The translations under genes and the position numbers were made by a program. The notes beneath the pieces are model-generated. The model was not told the origin of the DNA and searched no databases. It worked only from the letters and a program-made list of their open reading frames with translations. From the NCBI RefSeq assembly GCF_027497195.1, contig NZ_CP114905.1:992001-1056000 (forward strand): 64,000 bases of DNA. The letters are read 5' to 3'. The stretch is from Streptomyces sp. WMMC500. Its GTDB lineage: Bacteria; Actinomycetota; Actinomycetes; Streptomycetales; Streptomycetaceae. This document shows, in pieces, positions 30,678 through 40,018 of this stretch. Within the stretch, counting starts at the first letter, position 1. The number at the start of each line of letters is the position of its first letter.

Positions 30678-32945
30678 TCATGGATCTTCCGGTGTCAGGT
30701 CTTGTTCGACCCAGACGGTCTTGCCTTCCTCGTCGTAGCGGGTGCCCCACCTGCTCGCCAGGGCGGCGGCGATGAGCAGTCCCCTGCCGTCCTCGTCCTG
30801 GGCGCGCGGGTGCCGCAGGTGCGGCGCGGCGCTGGAGTCGTCGGAGACCTCCACCGTGAGGCGATCGTCCCGGATCATGCGGATCCGCGGGTTTCCCCGG
30901 GCGTGGTTGAGGACGTTCGTCACCAGTTCGCTGACGACCGCCTCGGTGGCGAACACCTGGTCGTCCAGGCCCCAGGCTGCCAGCTCCTCGCGCACGCGCT
31001 CCCGGCAGTTCGCGACCGCGGCGCGGTCGCGGGGCACGGTCCAGGACACGTGGCTGGCATCGGGGAGGCGGCTGAGGACCGCGGTGAGGAGGGCACCTCC
31101 TCTGCGACGGCGGGCGGGGTCGCCCATCAGGGCGTACACGATGTTGTCGCAGGCCGCTTGGGCGTCGCCGGGCGAACGGCCCGCGGCACGCCGCAACCGG
31201 GCGAACGGGTCGTCACCGCCCACCGTGCGGATCATGGACGCGGAGTAGCAGGTCAACAACGTCTGCGGTGCCAGGGTGAGATGTACGGCCTCGTAGACGG
31301 AGTGCCGGCCCAGCGGGGGCCCGACGGGAACGTCCAGGGGGCGGGTGGTGCCGTCGGGGGTGGTCGCCAGCGGTGCGGGCCAGTCGGCGGAGGCGATCGT
31401 GCACCGCCCGGAGACGGTGTCGTAGACGGCGTAGAGGCAGCGGGTGGCCGCGCCGCCGGTGTCCGTGTCCGGCTCGGCACCGGCGTCCTGTGGGTCTTCC
31501 CGGTGCAGTTCGCGTGTGATGTCGTCGAGGTGCGCCAGGAGTTCGTCCGGGTCGAGGTTCATCCGGGCGAGCGTGGCGAAGGCGGTCCGGAAGCGGCCCA
31601 TGTCCACCGACGCGCGCAGCCCGTGCTGCGGAGTCTCCATCATGGTGAGGCCCACGCGGGCGCTGGACAGGGAGATCACGTCGAACCAGCGGGTCTTGCG
31701 GCTGCCAGGCTTCCAGAAGTGCGCGGTGCTGACGGCGGGCAACCGGGGGATGTCGTGCGGCAGCAGTTGCCGTTGCAGTGTCGTCGCCGCGGTGCGCTCC
31801 CGGACGTACCGGCGGGCGTTCTCCAGGTGGACCGCGGCGCGGTCGGTGATCTGTTCGGCAAGGGGGAGGTCGTGCCTGTCGAAGGGGTTGGGGTGCCGCC
31901 GGCCGCGGTAGAGGCAGACCAGTCCGAGGACACGGCCGTACTGGGTGAGGGGCGTGATGAGCAGCGAGTGCACGCTTGCCCGGCGCAGCCCTTCCGCCCG
32001 TGCGGCGTCGTGCATGTGCCAGTCGGACGGGCTCTCGTGCGGGTCGACCAGGCGAGACTGCAGGTCCCTGAGGACCTGGGTGTACGGGGTGGGGAACTCG
32101 AAGTGGCTCTGCTCGCCCACCTCGTACAGGCTGGTGAACTCCGGCACCGTCGAGGCGACGGCCGCCCTGCGCAGGGGTGTGGTGCTGAGCAGCGGCGGCA
32201 GCGGTGCCTCGTCGCCGTGCAGAACCGATTCGACCAGGTCCACGGTCGCCACGTCGGCGAAGTCCTCCACGGCGGCCGAGGCGAGTTCCTGTGCCGTGCG
32301 CGTCAGCCCCAGCGTCGTTCCCACCGCCTCGTACGTCGCGCCGAGCAACTTCTCCGCCTGGCGTGAACGGTCGATGTCGGTGACGTCGTGGATGATCGTG
32401 GCCGCGCCGATCACCGTGGCGCCGTCGAGCAGGGGCAGAGCCAGCACCGAGAAGACGCGCGGGCCCTTGCGGATGTCGCGCTGGACGACGGTGCAGCCGC
32501 CGGAGACCCGGTCGGCGTTGGTGGCCTCGACGAGCAGGGGGCTCAGCGCCAGGGTCGGGTCGAGTTCGTCCGCTCGGTGGTCGACGACGTCGTCGGCTTC
32601 GGCGCCGCGGACGGCGAGCGCGGCGGGGTTGCTGCGCAGCACCCTCAACTCGCTGTCGTACAGCTCGAGTCCCGCGATGGCGTTGTCGAACATCGAGGCC
32701 AGATAGGCGGTTTCCGCGCGGGACTCGCCGGGGCTCGCCGCCGTTCCGGTCACCGAGATCCACGTTTCCTCGTCGCTCTGCCAGGCGTCGAACTGGATGA
32801 CCGGCGCGTCGTTCCTCCGGCTCACGTCGAGCAGCAGCCTGATCGCGTCGGCGGCCGACCGGCCGACGGCGGTGCCGACGGGATGCCCCTTGGCGCCCTG
32901 GACCTGTCCGCGCCGGTCGAAGCTGAACGAACTGCCCTTCGCCAC
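30678..32945 (-). CDS. PAS-GAF-pseudophosphatase-HATPase sensor
   Basis: The 755-aa protein reads PAS (about 80-190), GAF (about 205-375), a SpoIIE-type PP2C fold (about 390-600), then an RsbW-like HATPase_c (about 625-745; VVSELVTNVLNHARG, DEDGRGLLIAAA). In the phosphatase part the metal ligands are lost: GGDxYD is replaced by KTRWFD, GDxxGHG by METPQHG, TDG by YSAS and the closing DD by GG. The ATPase motifs look intact, so it may be a kinase with a scaffold or decoy phosphatase domain. The GTG start has GGAGG 7 bases upstream. It is divergent from the 33238 gene and neighbours a membrane PP2C. Confidence 0.88.
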   Translation of the reverse strand: MAKGSSFSFDRRGQVQGAKGHPVGTAVGRSAADAIRLLLDVSRRNDAPVIQFDAWQSDEETWISVTGTAASPGESRAETAYLASMFDNAIAGLELYDSELRVLRSNPAALAVRGAEADDVVDHRADELDPTLALSPLLVEATNADRVSGGCTVVQRDIRKGPRVFSVLALPLLDGATVIGAATIIHDVTDIDRSRQAEKLLGATYEAVGTTLGLTRTAQELASAAVEDFADVATVDLVESVLHGDEAPLPPLLSTTPLRRAAVASTVPEFTSLYEVGEQSHFEFPTPYTQVLRDLQSRLVDPHESPSDWHMHDAARAEGLRRASVHSLLITPLTQYGRVLGLVCLYRGRRHPNPFDRHDLPLAEQITDRAAVHLENARRYVRERTAATTLQRQLLPHDIPRLPAVSTAHFWKPGSRKTRWFDVISLSSARVGLTMMETPQHGLRASVDMGRFRTAFATLARMNLDPDELLAHLDDITRELHREDPQDAGAEPDTDTGGAATRCLYAVYDTVSGRCTIASADWPAPLATTPDGTTRPLDVPVGPPLGRHSVYEAVHLTLAPQTLLTCYSASMIRTVGGDDPFARLRRAAGRSPGDAQAACDNIVYALMGDPARRRRGGALLTAVLSRLPDASHVSWTVPRDRAAVANCRERVREELAAWGLDDQVFATEAVVSELVTNVLNHARGNPRIRMIRDDRLTVEVSDDSSAAPHLRHPRAQDEDGRGLLIAAALASRWGTRYDEEGKTVWVEQDLTPEDP

Positions 32946-33237
32946 GTCGATGCCTCCGATGTGCGTGATGCGTCCGCCGCCGACGCCGCCCCGCGCCCCG
33001 GACCGGCAAGATGGCCTTACGCAGCGGACCGCTACTTTCTGTCATGGAGGTCGTGTTCCGATGCCGCACACCATTGTCCGACGCCCGGTGCGGGTGTGCA
33101 TGCGGTGAGTCCTCGCCGCCACGCCCCGCGCCCGACTCGGTGGTCCGAGTCGCAGATCACCCGGGGCGCATCCATGATGGAACGGAGCACTCGCCCGGAG
33201 CCGGCGCCCTGCGGCTGCCAGCGGCAAGGAGGCCTGC

Positions 33238-33921
33238 GTGCACGAAAAGCTGCTCCACAGGATCGGCGGCCGACTCACCCACCTCCACCACACCCGCTCC
33301 CCCGCCACCGCCCGGTCCGAACCCGGCACGCTCGGGCTCGACCCGGTGAAGGTGGGCAGGTTCGGCGCGGGGACGCTGGGCGCGGAGGACGAGGCCGTAC
33401 TCGCCGGGGAGGTGGCCGACCACCTGCCGCACGGCTGGGACCTCCCCCACAAGCCGGAAGAAGCGCTCCACGAGGTCATCACGCACCTCGGCGGTGAGGA
33501 CGCACTGATGCAGTGGCTCGACCGCTACCCGGGCCGCCCGCGACTGACGGCGCGGATCTATGTCCTCCTCGGCCTCCTGGACCAGTACAGCGACGCGCCG
33601 GCCGTGCTCAAAGCCCTGCGCACGTCCCGTGGTCAGGAACCGTACCCGGAGGGGCTCCGGGACTTTCTCGTGCCCCAGACGGACGAGGAGACCCTCTCCG
33701 ACCTCGGCTACCGGGTCGAACAGTTCCTCGCGGAGGGACAGGTCGAGAACGCCGTGGCGCTCGCGCTCGCCACCGCCGACTGGCTGCGCGCGTCACTCAC
33801 CGGACCCGAGGCCGTGCAGACCGGCGTCGGCGACCTCGCCGCCCTGGTGACGTCGGCCCGGGACGACATCGAGGAGGCGGCCGCGGCGGCGACCGGGACC
33901 TGGAATCCGACGCCGTCGTGA
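33238..33921 (+). CDS. Conserved hypothetical helical protein
   Basis: I do not recognise this 227-aa protein. It has no signal peptide or membrane segment, is mostly helical and acidic (DLPHKPEEALHEVITHLGGEDALMQWL; LARDDIEEAAAAA region at the end), and contains a Leu-rich middle (ARIYVLLGLLDQYSDAPAVLKALRTS). The GTG start has AAGGAGG five bases upstream, a strong site. It lies between two phosphatase-type signalling genes on the plus strand and may act with the membrane PP2C that follows 116 bp later. Confidence 0.7.
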   Translation: MHEKLLHRIGGRLTHLHHTRSPATARSEPGTLGLDPVKVGRFGAGTLGAEDEAVLAGEVADHLPHGWDLPHKPEEALHEVITHLGGEDALMQWLDRYPGRPRLTARIYVLLGLLDQYSDAPAVLKALRTSRGQEPYPEGLRDFLVPQTDEETLSDLGYRVEQFLAEGQVENAVALALATADWLRASLTGPEAVQTGVGDLAALVTSARDDIEEAAAAATGTWNPTPS

Positions 33922-34037
33922 CAGCCGGGCACAGCCGGTACGCCGACGTGCTCACACGCAGGTCTCGTTGAATGCCGAATCCGTGGGCGGTGATAGTCGC
34001 GGGGTGCGACAATACCCGTCGAACCGGATATTCTGCC

Positions 34038-35102
34038 ATGCACCGGATACTGACGCGCATTCCGCAACAGCTCAGGAACTCTGCCTCGGCGCTCCTGCTG
34101 CTCGTCGCGGTACTCGTCGCGGACTGGCTCCACCCGCCGAACATCGCCTTCGGCTCGGCGCTCGTGGTCGTGCCCGTGCTCGCCGCCGTCAACGCGAGCT
34201 GGCGCGCCATCCTGGTCTGCGGGGCGCTCGCACTGGCCGGCGGAATCGCCATAGGCGTCTGGGACTACGACGTCTCCGCCGAGGCCAAGACCTCGTGGTG
34301 CCTCGCCATCATCGGCGCCACCGTCCTCGGGCTGGCGGAACAGTGCGTACGGGTGCGCCGGGAACGCCAGCTCGACCAGGTGCGCCAGGTCGCCCACGCC
34401 GCCCAGACCGCGGTACTCCACCCTCCGCCCCCCGTCATCGGCCAAGTGCTCATCGCCGCCTCCTACGACGCGGCGGCCAACGAGGCGGAGATCGGCGGTG
34501 ACCTGTACGAGGTCATCAACACCCCCTGGGGCGTACGGGCCATCATCGGCGACGTCCGGGGAAAGGGCCTGCGCGCGGTGCGGGAGAGCGCCACCGTCCT
34601 CGGCATCTTCCGTGAAGCGGCGTACGACGAACCGGACCTGGCCCGGGTGGCGGCCAGGATCGATCACATGCTGACACGGGACATCGGCGCCGAGGACTTC
34701 GTCACCGTTCTTCTGCTGTGCCTGCGCCCGGACGGCAGGTGCACCGTCCTCAACTACGGCCACCCACCCCCGCTGCACCGCACCGGCAAGGGAGACGTCA
34801 CCGAGGTCGAGTGCCCCGCCCGGCTCCCCCTGGGCATCGGGATCGCCGCCGCCGCGGACAAGACGCAGACCGACCTCCGGCTCGCCCCGGACGACGAACT
34901 GCTCCTGGTCACCGACGGCGTCCTGGAAGCACGCGACGCCACCGGCGCCTTCTACCCGTTCCGCAAGCGGTACGCCTCCCTGCCGCACACCACCCCGGCG
35001 AACGCCCTGGCCGCCCTCCGCCGGGACCTGATGGCGTACTGCGGCAACCGCCTCCACGACGACACCGCCATGCTCCTGCTGCGCTACGCCGCACTTGCCT
35101 AG
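34038..35102 (+). CDS. Membrane-anchored SpoIIE-type PP2C phosphatase
   Basis: The product (354 aa) has three to four membrane helices in the first 100 residues and a PP2C domain in the last 220. Its catalytic motifs are present: GGDLYEV (the second Asp is Glu, as in many such proteins), GDVRGKG, VTDGVLEA and DDTAMLLLR. These enzymes dephosphorylate anti-anti-sigma factors. I prefer the ATG at 34038, followed by MHRILTRIPQQLR; an ATG at 33972 would add 22 residues. The stop is 80 bp before the next gene, which may share its mRNA. Confidence 0.87.
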   Translation: MHRILTRIPQQLRNSASALLLLVAVLVADWLHPPNIAFGSALVVVPVLAAVNASWRAILVCGALALAGGIAIGVWDYDVSAEAKTSWCLAIIGATVLGLAEQCVRVRRERQLDQVRQVAHAAQTAVLHPPPPVIGQVLIAASYDAAANEAEIGGDLYEVINTPWGVRAIIGDVRGKGLRAVRESATVLGIFREAAYDEPDLARVAARIDHMLTRDIGAEDFVTVLLLCLRPDGRCTVLNYGHPPPLHRTGKGDVTEVECPARLPLGIGIAAAADKTQTDLRLAPDDELLLVTDGVLEARDATGAFYPFRKRYASLPHTTPANALAALRRDLMAYCGNRLHDDTAMLLLRYAALA

Positions 35103-35169
35103 CCGTCCCGGCGGACACCTTCCGTACGATTGCGCCCATTCGGCGGGTTCGCACGCTCGTTCCGCTCGC

Positions 35170-35175
35170 AGGAGG
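35170..35175 (+). promoter_or_regulatory. Strong ribosome site before an ATC start
   Basis: AGGAGG, a full Shine-Dalgarno match, is followed after 7 bases by ATC at 35183. No ATG, GTG or TTG lies at usable spacing. It decides the start of the next gene. Confidence 0.7.
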
Positions 35176-35182
35176 TAACGCC

Positions 35183-37441
35183 ATCGCCGACGAACCGAGT
35201 CTCGCGGAGTTGCTGCGCGGTCACCGTCAGGCGGCCCGGCTGACGCTCGAACAACTCGCGGAGTCCTCCGGGGTCAGCGTCCGGACGCTCTCCGACGTGG
35301 AGCGTGGCCGCAGCAAAGGCCCCCAGCACCGGACCGTTCTCGCGCTGGCGGACGCCCTCTCGCTGGCGGCCCCGGACCGCCAGCGGCTCGTCGACCTGGC
35401 GCGTGACGGTCGTCTGCGGGACCACTGGGCCCGTCCCAGCGGGCTGTGCGCACTGCCGCCCGCGGTCGCGGACTTCACCGGCCGGGCGGCGGAACTGACC
35501 TGGATCGACGACTTCGCCCGGGCCGCCGGTTCACCGGGCAGCGCGGCTGCCGGGCTCGTCACCGGCTCCGCGGGGTCGGGCAAGACCACCTTGGTGATCC
35601 GCGCCGCGCACGCCCTGCGCCCGGCGTTCGGCGACGGGGTGCTCTTCCTCGATCTGCTGGGCATGTCCGCGCGTCCGCGGCCGGCAGCCGACGCCCTGGG
35701 GCTGTTGCTGGGCGGGCTGGGTGTCACCGACCGCCAGGCACCGGCCGGCGTCCGGGAACGCGCCTCCCTCTACCGGTCTTTGCTGCAGGAGCGGCGAATC
35801 CTGGTCGTGCTGGACAACGCCGCGTCCGAGGAGCAGATCCGCCCGCTGCTCGCCGCGGGCGGTGCGAGCCGGGTCCTGGTGACCAGCCGGCGGCTGCTGG
35901 CGGGCCTGGAGGGCGTACGCCGCCTGGTCCTCGGCCCGCTGCACATGCCCGAGGCCGCGGAACTGCTCACCGGCATCGTCGGCGAACGGTCCGCCACCGA
36001 CGGGCGGGAGGCGCTGGTCCGGCTCGCGCACCTGTGCGGCGGGCTGCCGCTGGCGCTGCGGATCATCGGCAACCGGCTGGCGAGCCGCCCGGACTGGAGC
36101 GCCACCGAACTCGCCGCGCGGCTGTCGGACGAGGAACGCCGGCTGGCGCAGTTCACCGCCGGCGACCTGAAGATCGCGAACGCCTTCGGGATGTCCTACG
36201 AGCAACTCGGTACCGCCGCCCGCCGGGTGTTCCGCCGCCTGGCAGCGGTACCGGGCCAGGACTTCGACGCGGCCCTCGCGGCGGTGGCCGGTGCCGTCGA
36301 ACTCGCGGCGGCCTGGGACGCCCTGGACGAACTCGTCGACCTGGGCCTGCTCCAGGACGTCGCCCTGGGCCGCTACCGCTTCCACGACCTCGTACGCCTC
36401 TTCGCCCGCGACCGGTTGCGGGCGGAGGAGACGGAGGCCGAGCGCGCCGCGCTCACCGCCCGGGTGCGATCCTGGCTGCTGCGGATGGCCACGACGGCCG
36501 GGCGGTGGTTCGAGCCCGCCTTCGGGCCCCCGGACCGGCCCGACGCCGACCTCGCCGTGCTGTCCGGCGCCCAGGACGCGGAGCGGTGGCTGCGGGCCAA
36601 CCTGGAGAACTGGCTCGGCGCGCTGCGCCAGGCCGACGCCTGCGGCGAGCACGCCGCCGTGCTGGACTGCGCCGAGGCCATGCACTGGTTCTCCGACCGC
36701 TGGGTCCACGCCCCGCACTGGCGGGAGGTCTTCACGCTCGGCGCGTGTGCCGCGGCCGCCCTGGGCGATCCCGTACAGCAGGCGACCCAGGTGAACTATC
36801 TGGCCTGGGTGCACGGCATCCCGCTGAACGACCCCGAGGGCGCACTGCGCCACGCCACCCGGGCGCTGTCCATCGCCACCCGCAGCGACGCCACGGCGCA
36901 GATCGCCTGGGCCCACAACTACACGGCGATCGCGCTGCGCAGGCTGGACCGGTTCGACGAGGCCGTCGACGCGGCGACGCGGGCGGCCGATCTTTTCGAG
37001 TCCCTCGGTGACGCCGATGCGCACATGGCGTGCGTCAGCAGCATCGGGCACTGCCTCCGCGAGGCCGGGCGCCCCGCCGAAGCGGTGGAGCGCTACCGCG
37101 AGGCCCTCGCGCTCGCCGACGACGAGGACTCCGGAGTCACGCCGGGCATCGCCGCGTACCTGCGACCGCACTACCTGGCCGACCTCGGCGCGTGCCTGGG
37201 CCGGCTCGGGATCCGGGACGAGGCGATCGCCGCACTCACCGAGGCCACGGCCCTGATGGAGGCGTACGACGCCAACTATCTGCACGGACGCGCGCTCGAA
37301 GCCCTCGCCGCTCTGCTGGCCCAGGAGGGCCGCACCCGTGACAGCCGCCGCACGTACGGCCGGGCGGCCGACGCGTACGAGTCGGTGGGCGACGTCGAAG
37401 CGCTCCGCCGATGCCGCCGGCTCGCCACCGGCGTGGGCTGA
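35183..37441 (+). CDS. XRE-NB-ARC-TPR regulator, apparent ATC start
   Basis: This 752-aa protein has an N-terminal helix-turn-helix of the XRE class (SLAELLRGHRQAARLTLEQLAESSGVSVRTLSDVERGR is its span), an NB-ARC ATPase from residue 90 (P-loop GSAGSGKTTL; LVVLDNA; VTSRRLL; GLPLALRIIGNRL), a winged linker and TPR-like repeats to the end. Such proteins are AfsR-type regulators without the SARP activation domain. The helix-turn-helix needs a start just before ADEPSLAELL, and the only candidate with a ribosome site is ATC at 35183. Nearby in-frame codons include no ATG, GTG or TTG. A base-call error (ATG read as ATC) is possible. Confidence 0.82.
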   Translation: MADEPSLAELLRGHRQAARLTLEQLAESSGVSVRTLSDVERGRSKGPQHRTVLALADALSLAAPDRQRLVDLARDGRLRDHWARPSGLCALPPAVADFTGRAAELTWIDDFARAAGSPGSAAAGLVTGSAGSGKTTLVIRAAHALRPAFGDGVLFLDLLGMSARPRPAADALGLLLGGLGVTDRQAPAGVRERASLYRSLLQERRILVVLDNAASEEQIRPLLAAGGASRVLVTSRRLLAGLEGVRRLVLGPLHMPEAAELLTGIVGERSATDGREALVRLAHLCGGLPLALRIIGNRLASRPDWSATELAARLSDEERRLAQFTAGDLKIANAFGMSYEQLGTAARRVFRRLAAVPGQDFDAALAAVAGAVELAAAWDALDELVDLGLLQDVALGRYRFHDLVRLFARDRLRAEETEAERAALTARVRSWLLRMATTAGRWFEPAFGPPDRPDADLAVLSGAQDAERWLRANLENWLGALRQADACGEHAAVLDCAEAMHWFSDRWVHAPHWREVFTLGACAAAALGDPVQQATQVNYLAWVHGIPLNDPEGALRHATRALSIATRSDATAQIAWAHNYTAIALRRLDRFDEAVDAATRAADLFESLGDADAHMACVSSIGHCLREAGRPAEAVERYREALALADDEDSGVTPGIAAYLRPHYLADLGACLGRLGIRDEAIAALTEATALMEAYDANYLHGRALEALAALLAQEGRTRDSRRTYGRAADAYESVGDVEALRRCRRLATGVG

Positions 37442-37554
37442 TCGGGTCGTACGCGCACTTCTGCATGCTGTTCTGCATGGTCCGGTCCCCGCCGCGGGGG
37501 TTGACTCGGCGGCACCGGACGGGCACCGGGCCCGTCCCTCCCGGCAGGAGTGAC

Positions 37555-38253
37555 ATGGCGATCATCAGGAACATCGTGCTGGTGCACGGCGGCTTCGTGG
37601 ACGGCTCGGGCTGGCAGGGCGTCCACGAGCACCTCACCGCCGACGGCTACCGGGTGCACGTCGTGCAGAACCCGACCCTGTCGCTGGCCGGCGACGTCGC
37701 CGCCACCCACCGGATCCTCGACGCCCTCGACGGACCGGCCGTGCTGGTCGGCCACTCCTACGGCGGCGTCGTCATCACCGAGGCCGGCAACCACGCGAAC
37801 GTCGCCGCGCTCGCCTACATCGCCGCGTTCGCACCGGACGCCGGCGAATCGGTCGACACCCTGATCGCCGACCCGCCGCCCGGCGCGCCGGTTCCGCCGA
37901 TCCTCCCCCCGCAGGACGGATTCCTGTTCCTCGACCGGTCCAGGTTCGCGGAGTCGTTCGCCGCCGACCTGCCCGCCGCCCAGGCCGCGTTCATGGCCGA
38001 CTCCCAGGTGCCCTGGGGCGTCGAGGCCCTCGCGGGCGCCGTCTCCGCACCCGCCTGGCGGGGCAAGCCGGCCTGGTATCTGGTGTCCACCGAGGACCGC
38101 ATGATCCCGCCTCCCGCGCAGCGGGCCATGGCCGAACGCACCGGCGCCACCGTCTCCGAGACCCCCGGAAGCCACTCGGTCTACGTCTCCCGCCCCGCGG
38201 TCGTGGCCGACGTCATCATCCAGGCCGCCGAAGGCCGCAACGGCAACGCCTGA
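37555..38253 (+). CDS. Alpha/beta hydrolase
   Basis: The 232-aa protein is an alpha/beta hydrolase: oxyanion region VLVHGGFVDGSGW, nucleophile elbow LVGHSYGG, acid in STEDRMIPP and catalytic His in PGSHSVYVSRP. There is no signal peptide, so it is cytosolic. Similar actinobacterial proteins are called esterase or chloroperoxidase-like with no fixed substrate. AGGAG lies 4 bases before the ATG. A broken relative with a similar C-terminal third lies 96 bp downstream, so this is probably a duplicated locus. Confidence 0.88.
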   Translation: MAIIRNIVLVHGGFVDGSGWQGVHEHLTADGYRVHVVQNPTLSLAGDVAATHRILDALDGPAVLVGHSYGGVVITEAGNHANVAALAYIAAFAPDAGESVDTLIADPPPGAPVPPILPPQDGFLFLDRSRFAESFAADLPAAQAAFMADSQVPWGVEALAGAVSAPAWRGKPAWYLVSTEDRMIPPPAQRAMAERTGATVSETPGSHSVYVSRPAVVADVIIQAAEGRNGNA

Positions 38254-38348
38254 CGGCCGCCCGCACCGACTCCCCGCCTTCCACCTTCCTTTCGCCCGGC
38301 CGGGCTACCCCGTCCCGGCCGGCCACCACCCCGACGAGGGAGACCCGC

Positions 38349-38789
38349 ATGCCCGACCGCCCCATGTTCACCCGCCGCAGAGTCCCCGCCACCGGCTCGG
38401 CCGCCGCCGCGTCGGCCGCGCTCCTCACCCCCGGCACCGCCGCCCAACGGCACCACCGGAACCGACCTGTACCTGAGCCCGGACGGCCAGGCGGCCTTCG
38501 CCGCCGACGTGTCCGCCGACACGTTCCGGCTGCTGCAGGCCACGCAGCGGCCCTTCGACGCGGACTCCTTCATTACCCGACGCGGGCCGCCGCGTGGCGG
38601 ACCATCCCGTCGTGGGGGCTGGTCGCCGGCCGGGACAGGGCGATACCGCCCGCGGCCGAACGCTGGATGTACCGGCGCGCGAAATTCCGCAAGGTCGTCG
38701 AGGTGCCGACCGCCTCCCACGTCGTGATGATCAGTCACCCGAAGGCCACCGCGAGGCTGATCGAGGAGGCCGCCAGAGCCACCGGGTGA
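38349..38789 (+). pseudogene. Collapsed secreted alpha/beta hydrolase
   Basis: Three pieces in shifting frames make up a relative of the hydrolase at 37555. The start (ATG 38349, GAGGGAG upstream) encodes a twin-arginine-type signal, FTRRRVPATGSAAAASAALL. It is followed in another frame by GTDLYLSPDGQAAFAADV and LLQATQRPFDADSF, and then, back in the first frame, TRAAAWRTIPSWGLVAGRDRAIPP and ASHVVMISHPKA to the end. The N-terminal catalytic half with the Ser elbow is absent. Two frame changes and the deletion make it non-functional. Confidence 0.82.
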
Positions 38790-38805
38790 CCCCGCCCCGG
38801 GCCCA

Positions 38806-38830
38806 CCGCCCCCGGCCGGGCCGGGGGCGG
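38806..38830. terminator. Hairpin terminator between pseudogene and GH5 gene
   Basis: CCGCCCCCGGC (38806-38816) pairs with GCCGGGGGCGG (38820-38830) around a 3-base loop. It is placed between convergent reading frames and should end the long minus-strand sugar operon. Confidence 0.7.
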
Positions 38831-38844
38831 GGCGGGACCCGTGG

Positions 38845-39936
38845 TTACGGGGCGGCGGGACCGCCGGCGGCGGTGCTCTTGTCGGCCAGCCACTTCTTGA
38901 TGAACTGGCCCTGGTGCTCACCGCCGAGCAGGTTCCAGTCGTGGTCGTACATCATCGGCTTCCAGTAGTTGCTGTACGCCCACGCCACCCAACTGATCTC
39001 CGGACGCGCGTCCAGGTACTGCCGCAGCGGCGTGCCCCAGCCGGAGGTGGTGCCCTTGGTGACCGGGTCCGACCACGGGCCCTCCGGGTTCCAGCCGAAC
39101 TCGGTGAGGATCACCGGGATCTTCTTCGCCGCGTTGCCGAACTTCGCGTCCAGGTTGGCGGCGGTCGCGGCGCCCTGGTTGGGGTAGAGGTGGTAGACGT
39201 AGGCGATGTTCCCGCCGCTGACGGGGTCGGCGGCGGCCTGGTTGACCCGGGTGCTCCACTGCGGGCCGCCCATGAGGACCAGGTTCTTCGGGGCGAGGGA
39301 GCGGACCCTGTTCACGACGGGCTGGATGTAGCTCTTCCAGGTCGCCCAGTCGTCCGGGTTGATGGGCTCGTTGTAGACCTCGAAGATCACGTTCGGCACG
39401 TCCTTGTACTTCGGTGCGACGTACGACCAGAAGTCCATGACGCGCTGCTGGGGCATGCCGCCGGTGCCGCCGTAGTCCTGCACCTTGTGCAGGTCGACGA
39501 TGATGTAGACGCCGAGGGCCACGGCCTGCTTGACGTACGGGTCGATGTGCTGCCGGAAGTTCTCCTCCAGGCTGAGCGAGTCGTTGGGCGCCCACTCGGT
39601 GACGGGCAGCCGGATCACCTTGGAGTGCCAGCCGAGCGCCGGGTCGGTCGCCCGGTCGATCAGCTCCGCGATGGGCTTGTTGTTGCACTCGGTGCACTCG
39701 CTGTTGTGCCGCGGGCCGATCATCGACACGCCGCGCAGCGTGACGGGCGCGCCGGCCTCGGTCTTGATGCGGTTGCCCTCGGTCTTCAGCCAGGGCACGG
39801 CGGCCCTCGGCGCGTCCGGGCGGGACGCCCCGTCCTGCGCCGGGCCGGCGGTGGCGAGCCCGGGGGTGATCAGGACGGCGAGCGCGGCCACCGCGGCCAG
39901 CAGGGCCAGTAGGAGCTTTCGTGCGCTTCTGTGCAT
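38845..39936 (-). CDS. Secreted GH5-type glycoside hydrolase
   Basis: This 363-aa protein starts with a signal peptide (KLLLALLAAVAALAVLITPGLATA) and is a single clan-A barrel. VIFEVYNEPIN carries the acid/base Glu (about residue 190) and VILTEFGWNP the nucleophile Glu (about 279); HLYPNQ and WVAWAYSNYW are further family marks. It resembles GH5 endoglucanases and mannanases. No carbohydrate-binding module is attached. It is last in the minus-strand operon, 82 bp after the GH3 gene, so it likely makes the oligosaccharides that the importer takes up. Confidence 0.88.
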   Translation of the reverse strand: MHRSARKLLLALLAAVAALAVLITPGLATAGPAQDGASRPDAPRAAVPWLKTEGNRIKTEAGAPVTLRGVSMIGPRHNSECTECNNKPIAELIDRATDPALGWHSKVIRLPVTEWAPNDSLSLEENFRQHIDPYVKQAVALGVYIIVDLHKVQDYGGTGGMPQQRVMDFWSYVAPKYKDVPNVIFEVYNEPINPDDWATWKSYIQPVVNRVRSLAPKNLVLMGGPQWSTRVNQAAADPVSGGNIAYVYHLYPNQGAATAANLDAKFGNAAKKIPVILTEFGWNPEGPWSDPVTKGTTSGWGTPLRQYLDARPEISWVAWAYSNYWKPMMYDHDWNLLGGEHQGQFIKKWLADKSTAAGGPAAP

Positions 39937-40018
39937 GCGGCTCTCCTCGGTACGAAGATTCGGTGGGGGGTGGTGCCGATGCGTTGCTGCGGGCCTCCTT
40001 CCCGGTGGGTGCGGCGGT

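Noticed and set aside
32946..33237. Possible short plus-strand gene starting at 33043
   Set aside because: Only 22 codons, no conserved features; the region is better read as a divergent promoter gap.
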